Counted from the stretch's first letter, positions 7,716 to 15,301 are shown. The stretch: 30,456 nt of DNA from TMED14 sp963925545 (GCA_963925545.1 CAWUSA010000022.1:1-30456), one strand, 5' to 3'. Made by a program: numbers and translations. Notes: generated by a model not told the origin, from the letters alone.

Positions 7716-8197
7716 TGAAAAATTACATTCTCGGGTCACTGCTTTTTTTTTCCATTATTCAATGCCAATCTCAAACAATTGCTAAAATGTCTGATTTCAA
7801 GCCTGAAATAGTTAAAGATGAAGCTCAATGGCTTAATGAGTTAGGTCCTGAAAGGTTTAGGATTCTTCGTCAAAAAGGAACAGAATACCCTGGTACTGGC
7901 GAGTTTGATCAACACGTCAAACGAGGGATTTATAGCTGTTCCGGCTGTGGCACTGAATTGTTTGAATCCTCATCAAAATTTGATGCCCATTGTGGCTGGC
8001 CCAGCTTTGATAAAGAGGTTAGAGAAGGGGCCATAACAGAAATACGTGACATCAGTGGTGGAATGGTCAGAACGGAGATACTGTGCACCAAATGCGGCGG
8101 TCACCTCGGGCATGTTTTTGATGATGGGCCAACAGAAACGAAACTAAGGTATTGCGTTAACAGCCTAAGCCTGAGCTTTGACCCTGAAGAAAAATAA
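7715..8197 (+). CDS. msrB: Peptide-methionine (R)-S-oxide reductase, exported
   Basis: Repairs oxidised methionine (R-sulfoxide) in proteins. The 160-residue protein has an N-terminal signal of about 17-20 residues, then the MsrB fold. Two zinc-binding CxxC pairs are present (C75/C78 and C124/C127), with GWPSF at 94-98 and the catalytic Cys147 in RYCVNS. The signal peptide implies repair in the envelope; a lipoprotein is possible (IIQC), though Gln before Cys is a poor lipobox. It overlaps the stop codon of the DUF4249 gene by one base (TAATG). Electrons must come from an envelope thiol carrier or another reductant. Confidence 0.93.
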   Translation: MKNYILGSLLFFSIIQCQSQTIAKMSDFKPEIVKDEAQWLNELGPERFRILRQKGTEYPGTGEFDQHVKRGIYSCSGCGTELFESSSKFDAHCGWPSFDKEVREGAITEIRDISGGMVRTEILCTKCGGHLGHVFDDGPTETKLRYCVNSLSLSFDPEEK

Positions 8198-8232
8198 CAC
8201 ATGACCTTGACTTAGTCATGCTAGCTCATGTG
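8198..8232. repeat. Inverted repeat after msrB
   Basis: CACATGA at 8198-8204 pairs with TCATGTG at 8226-8232, with further self-complementary CATGA/TCATG inside. It begins right after the msrB stop. There is no T-run, so it could be an mRNA 3'-end structure rather than a classical terminator. Confidence 0.4.
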
Positions 8233-8293
8233 AAACGGTGAGCATCTGTTATTCATGAAGGTTGAGTGCCGCAATGACGCCAAAGTCTGGTAC

Positions 8294-8321
8294 AAAAAAA
8301 CCCCTACCGAAGTAGGGGTTT
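8294..8321 (-). terminator. Terminator of the NTF2-like lipoprotein gene
   Basis: AAACCCCTAC and GTAGGGGTTT form a perfect 10-bp stem around CGAA. Read on the minus strand it is followed by a run of seven Ts. It lies 36 bp past the stop of the minus-strand gene; the plus side lacks a long T-run. Confidence 0.85.
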
Positions 8322-8357
8322 ACCTATGCTGCCAAGTAATAGGCAAAGTGCATGTGA

Positions 8358-8858
8358 CTAGTCTTCTACTTTTGTTAATTCTCTTTTTGTTTGGTGCCAA
8401 GAGATTAGCTTTCCATTCTCAATTTGATACCACTCTTCAAACACGCCACTTGTACCTGTGAACCGTGCATTCACAAATTCTCCTCTTGAATTATCGGTGC
8501 CTGTAACAGAAAAAGCGTAATTAATAGTCCATCCCCATTCTTCTCCGTTCTGTACAACAGATTCTTGATAATCAGCTTCTATCATATCAGCAAGAGCTTG
8601 TCCGCCAATTAGAACTTCGCCGTTTTCTCTAACTAATTCTGCATCTTCAGCAACCAGGGATCTAATTGCATCATAATCTCTAGCCTGCCAAGCTTGATCA
8701 ATGGTTAAAAATACGTCAACTGATTCTTGACTTCCCATTGTAACGAGTTCTCCTTCAAATGATGTAAAACCATTTGATGGAGCTTCAGCGGTCTGATTGC
8801 ATTCAGAGCAAGAAGCAAAGGCAAAAGTGAGACTGAATAGAAGAAGGTAATTTTTCAT
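8358..8858 (-). CDS. NTF2/SnoaL-like lipoprotein
   Basis: A 166-residue protein with a lipoprotein signal (MKNYLLLFSLTFAFASC, lipid on Cys17). Residues of about 45-160 have the cone-shaped NTF2/SnoaL pattern: a first helix VDVFLTIDQAWQARDYDAI, then SLVAEDAELV, a DMIEADYQ helix, and strands ending EEWYQIENGKLISWHQ. Such proteins range from ketosteroid isomerases to simple ligand-binding proteins; no catalytic Asp/His set can be confidently assigned, so function is open. It is a single gene with its own terminator. A near-match -7 box (TACCTTTC, 8890-8883) is upstream. Confidence 0.7.
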   Translation of the reverse strand: MKNYLLLFSLTFAFASCSECNQTAEAPSNGFTSFEGELVTMGSQESVDVFLTIDQAWQARDYDAIRSLVAEDAELVRENGEVLIGGQALADMIEADYQESVVQNGEEWGWTINYAFSVTGTDNSRGEFVNARFTGTSGVFEEWYQIENGKLISWHQTKRELTKVED

Positions 8859-8902
8859 GTAAGTTATTTTAAGTTAGTGATTGAAAGGTAGCGAAACTAA
8901 GG

Positions 8903-8991
8903 CATGCTAGGTCATGATACCATAGAGGTATCAGAAACAAGAGGCATTGATAAGGGGGGCATCACCTTATGACTGCAGGTTTACGCCTGCA
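8903..8991. repeat. Three consecutive hairpins between two minus-strand genes
   Basis: Three perfect inverted repeats follow each other: TGATACC/GGTATCA (8915-8933, 7 bp), ATAAGG/CCTTAT (8950-8970, 6 bp) and TGCAGG/CCTGCA (8974-8991, 6 bp). The gap also carries CATGCTAGGTCATG (8903-8916), which matches CATGCTAGCTCATG (8217-8230) at 13 of 14 bases. They may form the 3' end of the small secreted protein's mRNA. None has a T-run. Confidence 0.4.
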
Positions 8992-8994
8992 AGA

Positions 8995-9309
8995 TTATTG
9001 TTGATTGATGCCTTCTGGTCCGCTTAGCACGATGACCCGGCCAAACACCCCAACCGTTACAAGGGGATTAACATCATCCAGCTGAATGAGGGCATCTTCT
9101 GCGTTCAAGTCATTGCTTGCGACACTGAATAGTCCATAATCTGAATAGGTCATCTGATAATTCAGTGCAGAACCAATCAATTGTTCCAGGATATTAGTTC
9201 CCATCAGGCTTTTGCGATAACTGCGGTGATCTGCTTCTGAGGGATTGGAGATGAATGCCAATCCGCAGATAGCAAGTAAAATAAGTAAAGAGATACGCTT
9301 GTTGTTCAT
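8995..9309 (-). CDS. Small secreted protein, unknown function
   Basis: A 104-residue protein with an N-terminal hydrophobic segment (residues of about 6-20) ending at a possible signal-peptide site. The mature part has an NPSEADHRSYRK block, then SDYGLFSVASND and a hydrophobic end (VTVGVFGRVIVL). The order NPS..H, YGLFS, GxFGxVxVL recalls small secreted Bacteroidota proteins of the DUF4359 type, but I am not sure of the family. No catalytic motif is seen. A near-match -7 box (TACCTTCG, 9336-9329) lies upstream, next to a 7-bp inverted repeat. Confidence 0.55.
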   Translation of the reverse strand: MNNKRISLLILLAICGLAFISNPSEADHRSYRKSLMGTNILEQLIGSALNYQMTYSDYGLFSVASNDLNAEDALIQLDDVNPLVTVGVFGRVIVLSGPEGINQQ

Positions 9310-9337
9310 GGCATGTCGGTTAAGAAGGCGAAGGTAC

Positions 9338-9361
9338 GGGTTTAATTTTTCAGCTAAACCC
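9338..9361. repeat. Inverted repeat upstream of the small secreted gene
   Basis: GGGTTTA (9338-9344) and TAAACCC (9355-9361) form a perfect 7-bp inverted repeat just upstream of the near-consensus -7 box TACCTTCG on the minus strand. Its position in the promoter spacer would suit an operator. Confidence 0.35.
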
Positions 9362-9500
9362 TAGATGAGTGTTCAAACAGGTAAAATACATGACTTATAA
9401 CTTCCTAAAAATCAACAATATAATTCGTTATAAAAAAAACTGACTTAGTTATTAACAAACCTATGAACAATGAAAAAAAAAGCTACATTTAACAAACACA
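9362..9500. promoter_or_regulatory. AT-rich gene-free leader before the large RNA
   Basis: About 140 bp of AT-rich sequence with A-runs and no reading frame of substance. TACATTTA at 9484-9491 differs from TAnnTTTG only in the last base and could be the -7 box of the structured RNA; no TTG lies at 19-22 bases upstream. Nothing else recognisable is seen. Confidence 0.3.
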
Positions 9501-10310
9501 AACAGCAGGTGGTGTTGATCAACTGCTGGCTTTTCTGAGCGAAAGGGATGAAAAGTGTGGATCGGGTTACTGACGAAATTGTGGCAACACAAGGACAAGG
9601 TAACACTTGAAGAAACATCTTTTAGATGTGATTCAGGGCCGACGATTGAGGGATCAGATGCTTTCATTAGCAACTGTTCGATGACCAACTGCAAGGTAGT
9701 CATGATCGCAAGATACTCAGTTGAAGAACATGAGGCAGAAAGCATGCAAGTGTGGAAAGCCAGAAACAGAGGAAGTCGCAAGATGGATCCCGTTTTTTCT
9801 TCGGAATCATGTTCAATGAATGTTGAATGTCCGCGCAAGTAGCTGTTCAAGTTTGTAAGCCGCAAGGCATGCAAGCAACCTGAAAGGGTTCATTCAAACA
9901 GAAGTTAGGAAGCTGTATCACTTCGGTGAGATGGCAACTGGGAAGCCTTTGAGAGAAGTGTTTCTTGCTCGCAAGAGTTGACTTCGAAGGAATGGGGTTG
10001 TTGAGACGCAAGTTTACACAGCTAGGCTGAAGCACTTAGGGGCTGAAGTTACCTGAAAAGGCCACTCCTGTTGTTGTGATCACTCATGAGGTCGTGGAAG
10101 GTCCAACACAAACGATACAGTCATTGCCAGGTCTTGGAAAAGAGGCCAGTGAGCTCGCAAGAGTAAGCCGCAATGAAGGTGTCAAACTCAGATTGTACGA
10201 GAGGTGAAACAGACTCTAAAGTACTTGAGCAATTGAGGAAATACTATCTGAAGACAGCTCTACGGAGTGCTACGAAAGTGGGAAGGCGAATGCTACGGCA
10301 TTCGCCTTTG
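9501..10310 (+). ncRNA. Candidate very large structured non-coding RNA (about 0.8 kb)
   Basis: No credible gene is present, yet the plus strand is full of short helices with stable loops. Nine are capped by GCAA: 9579-9592, 9688-9697, 9705-9714, 9742-9753, 9775-9784, 9859-9868, 9968-9977, 10004-10015 and 10154-10163. GAAA caps 9877-9890, 10052-10061 and 10270-10281; GGAA caps 10132-10143; UUCG caps 9797-9806 and 9918-9929. Longer stems enclose groups of them: CAACTG/CAGTTG (9671-9676 with 9718-9723), GTTTG/CAAAC (9851-9855 with 9895-9899), GAAGT/ACTTC (9901-9905 with 9981-9985) and GTTAC/GTAAC (9566-9570 with 9600-9604). A perfect terminator closes it at 10285-10306. The boundaries are estimates; CAGCAG/CTGCTG (9503-9528) may be the first helix. 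It is similar in style to large ornate RNAs such as GOLLD or ROOL, but no family identity is claimed. Confidence 0.72.
10285..10310 (+). terminator. Terminator of the large RNA
   Basis: GGCGAATGC (10285-10293) and GCATTCGCC (10298-10306) form a perfect 9-bp stem with loop TACG, flanked by AA and TT that extend it, followed by TTTGTCATTTT. It lies 10 bp before the end of the convergent oxidase gene and may serve both directions. Confidence 0.8.
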
Positions 10311-10316
10311 TCATTT

Positions 10317-11441
10317 TCAGGCGTCAAGGTCAAGCAATGTCAGTGCTTCCTTTGCGACCATTGGGGCTAATGCCACGCCCATGCCACCTAATCGACATGC
10401 CACAACCACACCTTGACCCATGACTTGTATGATGGGGGTTTTCTCACCTTGTTCACCAAAAGCCATGCTGCCAGCCCACCGATGGCTGACTGCGATGGCA
10501 TTGTTGGGGAATAGCTGATGGTTGAGGTAGTCATCTAAATGCCCTTGGATATTTGCAGTCACCTGGGTTGATGTGCTGTTTTCTTCTGATTGGAACAGGT
10601 TTCGCCCGCCACCGAGGATCAGTCGTCCTTGCCACTGCCTGAAGTACATGAAACCTTTGTCTGCATGGTAAATGCCGGGGTATGGCATGTTGTCAATGAC
10701 TTCAGTCATCAGCAGCTGTCCTCGAGCAGCGATCACATTCAATGAAGGGAAAAGCTGCTTGCTTCCAGCATTGCTTGCAATGACTACTTTTTTTGCATGA
10801 ATCGGATGGTTGCTGTCGGGGATGTTCCAGCCCTTGTCATCTTGAAGCCATTCAGCCTTAGGTGGACAGGTGAAGTTGTCAAGGAATGCAACACCGCCTT
10901 GAAGCAATTGATGAATCAGGGCCTTTCTCAACTTGCCTGGATGCAAGCTGCCCTCACCTTGAATGCGAATGGCATGTTGAAAAGATCCAGGCGCTTGCGC
11001 AATGTGGTAGCAGGATCGACCAACCATGTCATTGAGGGACTCAATGGCGTCACAGGCTTCATGGTAAGCAGTGGTCTCTTGACTGGTGAAAACTTCCATG
11101 CCATCACAAGCATGGTAGTCCATGGCTTGAGCGCCCACCTGTTGATTCCAATAGTTTAATCCTTGCTGCCTTTGGTGCACCCGTTTGATGGCTTGATTTG
11201 CCCCATGGTTTTTGATGTCATCCAGGAGTTCAGTGGGGGAGCCAAAGCAAGCGAACCCAGCATTGCGTGTGCTGGCTAAGGTCTGATTGATGGGGAGTTG
11301 ATCCACCACAATGATTTTCATCGAAGGGTTGTGGTGCATGGCCCTTAGTGCAACAGACAGCCCAGTCAATCCTGTTCCAACAATCAACAAATCAACCTTT
11401 CGGGGTCGATTACTGGCATGTTTGGTGAGCGAAAGTTCCAT
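10317..11441 (-). CDS. FAD-dependent oxidoreductase, DAO (amine/amino-acid oxidase) family
   Basis: A flavoenzyme of 374 residues. The FAD-binding motif VGTGLTG is at residues 21-27; STRNAGFACFGSPTELL follows and the C-terminal part RWAGSMAFGEQGEKTPII and VVVACRLGGMGVALAP completes the second half of the FAD site. This layout resembles DadA and gamma-glutamylputrescine oxidase-type enzymes, which oxidise the C-N bond of an amino acid or amine. The substrate is not evident. A longer frame begins at 11498, but that ATG directly abuts the U-run of the upstream terminator, so ATG 11441 was chosen. It is a single gene, convergent with the large RNA. Confidence 0.82.
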   Translation of the reverse strand: MELSLTKHASNRPRKVDLLIVGTGLTGLSVALRAMHHNPSMKIIVVDQLPINQTLASTRNAGFACFGSPTELLDDIKNHGANQAIKRVHQRQQGLNYWNQQVGAQAMDYHACDGMEVFTSQETTAYHEACDAIESLNDMVGRSCYHIAQAPGSFQHAIRIQGEGSLHPGKLRKALIHQLLQGGVAFLDNFTCPPKAEWLQDDKGWNIPDSNHPIHAKKVVIASNAGSKQLFPSLNVIAARGQLLMTEVIDNMPYPGIYHADKGFMYFRQWQGRLILGGGRNLFQSEENSTSTQVTANIQGHLDDYLNHQLFPNNAIAVSHRWAGSMAFGEQGEKTPIIQVMGQGVVVACRLGGMGVALAPMVAKEALTLLDLDA

Positions 11442-11497
11442 GTCTATTTCCCAGAAAGAAGGGGAGATGGGCTTGCGATGAGGGAGGGGATTGGGCA

Positions 11498-11538
11498 TAA
11501 AAAAAGGACCGGATAAGCAGGTTGCTCAACCGGTCCTT
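11498..11538 (-). terminator. Terminator of the DPP-IV/POT operon
   Basis: AAGGACCGG (11504-11512) and CCGGTCCTT (11530-11538) form a perfect 9-bp stem; on the minus strand a run of Ts follows. It lies 20 bp after the POT transporter stop. Confidence 0.88.
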
Positions 11539-11558
11539 AAAGTTAAGTCTTTCAGGGA

Positions 11559-13067
11559 TTACTCAACACCATGCATCAAGCTGTTGAGTGGCTTGCGCAA
11601 TAGGGCAATGAAGATGGCAAAGGCAATCAATGCAAAGCCAATGGTTGAGAATATTTCTGTGTATTTAATCAAGCCTTCCTCCAAGCTCAAGACTTCACCA
11701 GACTCACCGCCTGTGAAGGTGGCAATGTAACCTGCTGCATAGTTGGCCATTGCAAAGCTGAGGAACCAGCCACCCATGGCTGTCCCAGCAATGGATTTTG
11801 GCGACAACTTTGTCACCATGGATAGACCAATGGGACTCAGGAATAGTTCACCCGTTGTGTGAAGCATATAAAGGAAAACCAATGTCAACAATGGCACCTT
11901 GAAATCTTCTGCAAACTCAAGGCCAATCAAGGTCACAAGGAAACCTAATCCCAATTGGAAAATACCATAGGCAAACTTCATAGGGATGCTTGGGTTCTTG
12001 CCAATCTTGCTCAACTTCACCCACATGGCAGAGAAAATCACGCCAAAAATGATGATGAAGAAGGGGTTAAAGAACTGGGTGTTGGACGCGGGCATTTCCC
12101 AGCCTCCGACAAAGCGATCCACGTTGCGGTCAGCAAAGAGGGTCAATGAGGTGCCAGCCTGCTCAAATGCTGCCCAGAATACGGTGTTGATCAACATGAA
12201 TATCACCAGGGCAATCATGCGATCTCGCCAGATGTGACCTTCTTTGATGCCAGCCTTGATCAGGCTAACGGCAACACCAATGAATAGGGCGATAAGTAAG
12301 ATGGTCATCAAGGGGAAGTCCCATGCATCTGCACCTTCACCGACGGTGAAGGTGTTCTTGCGAATTAACAGGGTAGCTAAGGGGATCAAAGCCAATGAAC
12401 CCAGCATTACCGCTTGGTACTTGCGAAAGGGCCCAACACGCTCCATGCCTTCTTCAGTCACTTCCAATCCAGCTGCATTTTTGTATTTGTCACGTCCCGA
12501 CCAGAAAATAAAGAGGCCAAGCAACATGCCAACACCAGCAAGGGCAAAGCCCTTGTCAAAGCCGTAGGTTTCACCCACATAGGCCACGACAGTGGTTGCC
12601 AATAGGGCACCAATGTTGATGCCAATGTAAAAGATGGTAAAGCCAGAATCTCGGCGAGGGTCATCGTCCTGGTAGAGTTTGCCAACAATGGTTGAAATGT
12701 TTGCCTTGAAGTACCCATTACCTAAAATCAGAGCACCCATGCCGTATACCAGGAAGGATTCACCGCCACCAATGATCAAAAATTCACCAATGACCATCAA
12801 GATGGCACCGACAACAATGGCCATTCGGTAACCGAGGTACCGGTCAGCTAATCGACCGCCCAATACGGGTGCGGCATAGATCAATGCGGTGTAAGCACCA
12901 TAAAGTAAGCTGGCCTCTGCATCACCCATCAACAAGGATTTGGTGAGGTATAGAACCAAAAGCACTCGCATGCCATAGTAGCACGTTCGCTCCCACATTT
13001 CTGAAAAGAACAAGGTCATGAGACCCTTAGGGTGGCCCAAGAAGCCGATTTCTGTAGTTGTTGACAT
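11559..13067 (-). CDS. Proton-dependent oligopeptide transporter (POT/PTR2 family)
   Basis: An inner-membrane major-facilitator protein of 502 residues that imports di- and tripeptides with protons. The first helix holds the proton-coupling motif as E23-M-W-E26-R27-T, where the family usually has Phe after Arg, followed by CYYGMR. GGRLADRYLGYR (about 70-81) is the MFS loop signature, and FYIGINIGALL (about 145-155) is the PTR2 signature. About 12-14 membrane segments can be counted. It follows the DPP-IV gene by 67 bp and ends in a strong terminator, so the pair is likely one transcript: the peptidase makes dipeptides, this protein imports small peptides. Confidence 0.93.
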   Translation of the reverse strand: MSTTTEIGFLGHPKGLMTLFFSEMWERTCYYGMRVLLVLYLTKSLLMGDAEASLLYGAYTALIYAAPVLGGRLADRYLGYRMAIVVGAILMVIGEFLIIGGGESFLVYGMGALILGNGYFKANISTIVGKLYQDDDPRRDSGFTIFYIGINIGALLATTVVAYVGETYGFDKGFALAGVGMLLGLFIFWSGRDKYKNAAGLEVTEEGMERVGPFRKYQAVMLGSLALIPLATLLIRKNTFTVGEGADAWDFPLMTILLIALFIGVAVSLIKAGIKEGHIWRDRMIALVIFMLINTVFWAAFEQAGTSLTLFADRNVDRFVGGWEMPASNTQFFNPFFIIIFGVIFSAMWVKLSKIGKNPSIPMKFAYGIFQLGLGFLVTLIGLEFAEDFKVPLLTLVFLYMLHTTGELFLSPIGLSMVTKLSPKSIAGTAMGGWFLSFAMANYAAGYIATFTGGESGEVLSLEEGLIKYTEIFSTIGFALIAFAIFIALLRKPLNSLMHGVE

Positions 13068-13134
13068 GGTGTTTATTTAAGTGATTTGTGAGCTTGTAAG
13101 GCCTGAAGGGCCCGAAGATAGGTTTTTAAACCAA

Positions 13135-15297
13135 TCATAAGTAATCGTGAATGAATTTTGTGATCTTGGTGAACAAGTGAATGCGGGTCATCCCGCCATA
13201 GATGCCATGGTTTTTGTCAGGGTATACCATGTAATCGAAGTCCTTGTTGCTTTGAATCAATGCCTCAGCAAGTCGCATGCTGTTTTGCACATGCACATTG
13301 TCATCGCCGGTGCCATGCACCAGCAAGAATTTACCTTCCAGCTTGTCTGCATGACCGAGTGGGCACCATGCATCGTAGTTATCACTGTTTTCTTGGGGTG
13401 TTCGCATATAGCGCTCCGTGTAGATGTTGTCATAGAAGCGCCAGTTGCTAACAGGGGCAACAGCAACAGCCATGGAGAAAACATCAGCGCCACGGAACAA
13501 GCAGTTGGCAGACATGAATCCACCATAACTCCATCCCCAAATACCGATGCGACTCCCATCAATGTTGGGATGATTCGCTAGGGTTTTCGCAGCAGCGATC
13601 TGATCCTCTACTTCAAGTTTCCCTAAGTTCAAATACGTGGATTTGGTGAAATCCCGGCCTTGAGCACCTGTTCCGCGTCCATCCACGCAAACAATCCAAT
13701 AACCTTCAGCAGCCAATGATTGGTACCAGAAATCGTTCAAGCCACCGAAGCGATCAGTGACCTGTTGCGAGCCGGGACCGCTGTATTGGAACATTAGCAC
13801 AGGGTATTGCTTGCTTGAGTCGAAGTGCAAAGGCTTTATTTCCCATGCTGGAAGGTTTTGCCCATTGGCAGCTTCCATGGTAAAGAAGGTCTTGGGTGAA
13901 CGTTGGAATCCCGCCATGGTGGCTTTGAGTTTTGCATTGTCCTCAAGCACCCTCAGGGTCTTGCCCTTGCTGTCGTGCAGAGAAACTGTGGAGGGGTTAT
14001 TGGCATCTGAATGGGTGAGGATGAATCGGTCAAAGGTGCTTGAAAAAGAGGCACTGTTCCACCCGGGTTGATTGCTGATTTTCACAGCCTTGCCACCGCC
14101 CAAGCGCACGCGGTAGACTTCGCGTTGAGAAGGCTTGACAGCACCGGCTTGGTAGTATACATGGCCCCGCTTGGCGTCCACGCCGTACATGCTGCTTACC
14201 TCATAATTGCCCTTGGTTAATGCCTTGTTTCGCTTGCCATTTGCACTGTAGAGGTAGAGGTGATTGAACCCACTTCGCTCAGAGGTCCAAAGGAATCGGC
14301 CATCCGCCAAGAACGTGAGATTGTGATCTGCCCCTGTGTAGGCGGCATCGGTTTCCGTTAGCAGTAGCGATGACGACCAACGGTCGTCCTCCATAGCGAA
14401 GGCGTTAAGCCACAGGCTGTCTTGATGGCGATTCATGGTGGTGATGATGAGCTCATTCAATGGTGACCATGTCATCCTTGGGATGTATTCATAGGTTAAA
14501 TCCGTTGTCACCTCAGTCGACTGACTCGTTTGACGATCATAGACCTTGATCATGACTTGAGAGTTGTCATCACCCGCCTTGGGGTATTTGAAGGTGTAGG
14601 GGTAGGGGTAGTTGCCTTGCCCGTAAATATCCATGGAAAAGGAAGCGACCTCGGACTCATCAAATCGGTAATAGGCGAGGTGTTGCCCATTAGGGGACCA
14701 AGCGAGTCCCACATGAAAGGAAAACTCTTCTTCGTAGACCCAGTCTGGGGCACCGTTGATGATGGCATTGTTTAGGCCATCTGTTGTGACGGTTGTTTGT
14801 TCACCTGTGGCCAATTCAGTGATGAATACATTGTTGCTCTGTACGTAGGCAATGCGTTGACCATCAGGGCTTAATTGAGGGTTTTGCACGGCTTGCTCGT
14901 TGACCAACTTGCTGGTCTTGCTGGCAAGGTCATAGACCCATACTTTGGCCAGGTAGGAGTGCCGGTAAATAGACTTCCTGTCTGTTTCAAAGGTGATTTG
15001 CTGCTCGCCTTTTGCCCACTGGTAAGAGGAGAAGCGGAGGGGGTTGCCCGATTGATCAACCACGTCGTCGTTGTCCACCAAGAGGCCTAAGCTTTCCCCC
15101 GTTTGGTAGTTGAAGGCTTCAATGCCCTTGCTGGTTTTCTGGCTGTACCTTAAGCCGTCTTCCATGCTTCGAAGCCCGCGCACACCCTTGCCGTAAAATT
15201 GGCCTGATCGGTAGACGTCGTCAAAAGTGATAATGGATTCCTGTGCAGAGAGGCCCAGAAAAAGAAAACAAAGAGAGAAGGTGAAAAACTGCCGCAT
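13135..15297 (-). CDS. Dipeptidyl peptidase IV, S9 family
   Basis: A secreted or periplasmic serine peptidase of 720 residues that removes X-Pro or X-Ala dipeptides from peptide N-termini. Residues 1-19 form a signal peptide ending SAQ. The beta-propeller carries DWVYEEEF (185-192), whose Glu pair anchors the substrate amino group. The alpha/beta hydrolase domain has the nucleophile Ser590 in GWSYGG, the acid in HGTGDDNVH (about 661-669) and His697 in DKNHGI. Length and order fit bacterial DPP-IV. The next gene in the same direction is the oligopeptide transporter. The start is 19 bp from the divergent glcD-like gene. Confidence 0.95.
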   Translation of the reverse strand: MRQFFTFSLCFLFLGLSAQESIITFDDVYRSGQFYGKGVRGLRSMEDGLRYSQKTSKGIEAFNYQTGESLGLLVDNDDVVDQSGNPLRFSSYQWAKGEQQITFETDRKSIYRHSYLAKVWVYDLASKTSKLVNEQAVQNPQLSPDGQRIAYVQSNNVFITELATGEQTTVTTDGLNNAIINGAPDWVYEEEFSFHVGLAWSPNGQHLAYYRFDESEVASFSMDIYGQGNYPYPYTFKYPKAGDDNSQVMIKVYDRQTSQSTEVTTDLTYEYIPRMTWSPLNELIITTMNRHQDSLWLNAFAMEDDRWSSSLLLTETDAAYTGADHNLTFLADGRFLWTSERSGFNHLYLYSANGKRNKALTKGNYEVSSMYGVDAKRGHVYYQAGAVKPSQREVYRVRLGGGKAVKISNQPGWNSASFSSTFDRFILTHSDANNPSTVSLHDSKGKTLRVLEDNAKLKATMAGFQRSPKTFFTMEAANGQNLPAWEIKPLHFDSSKQYPVLMFQYSGPGSQQVTDRFGGLNDFWYQSLAAEGYWIVCVDGRGTGAQGRDFTKSTYLNLGKLEVEDQIAAAKTLANHPNIDGSRIGIWGWSYGGFMSANCLFRGADVFSMAVAVAPVSNWRFYDNIYTERYMRTPQENSDNYDAWCPLGHADKLEGKFLLVHGTGDDNVHVQNSMRLAEALIQSNKDFDYMVYPDKNHGIYGGMTRIHLFTKITKFIHDYL

Positions 15298-15301
15298 GGG
15301 T

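Noticed and set aside
8255..8461. A 68-codon plus-strand frame
   Set aside because: It runs through a terminator and antisense to the NTF2-like gene; no recognisable product.
9555..9842. A 95-codon open frame inside the large RNA region
   Set aside because: Its product has no recognisable fold or motif, its codons run through the GNRA hairpins, and the stem pairing explains the sequence better than coding does. An opposite-strand frame (9461-9874) has the same weakness.
10150..10230. Group II intron domain V or VI near the end of the large RNA
   Set aside because: GTACGAGAGGTG recalls group II intron 3' ends, but the paired AGC-type catalytic hairpin is not there, there is no GTGCG 5' end and no reverse transcriptase.
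9501..10310. tmRNA or 6S RNA
   Set aside because: No tRNA-like ends, no tag frame, and the length is about twice that of tmRNA and four times that of 6S RNA.
9542..10310. CRISPR array, because CGCAAG recurs
   Set aside because: The repeats are 6-12 nt, irregularly spaced, and each sits in the loop of a local hairpin. There are no constant-length spacers and no cas genes.
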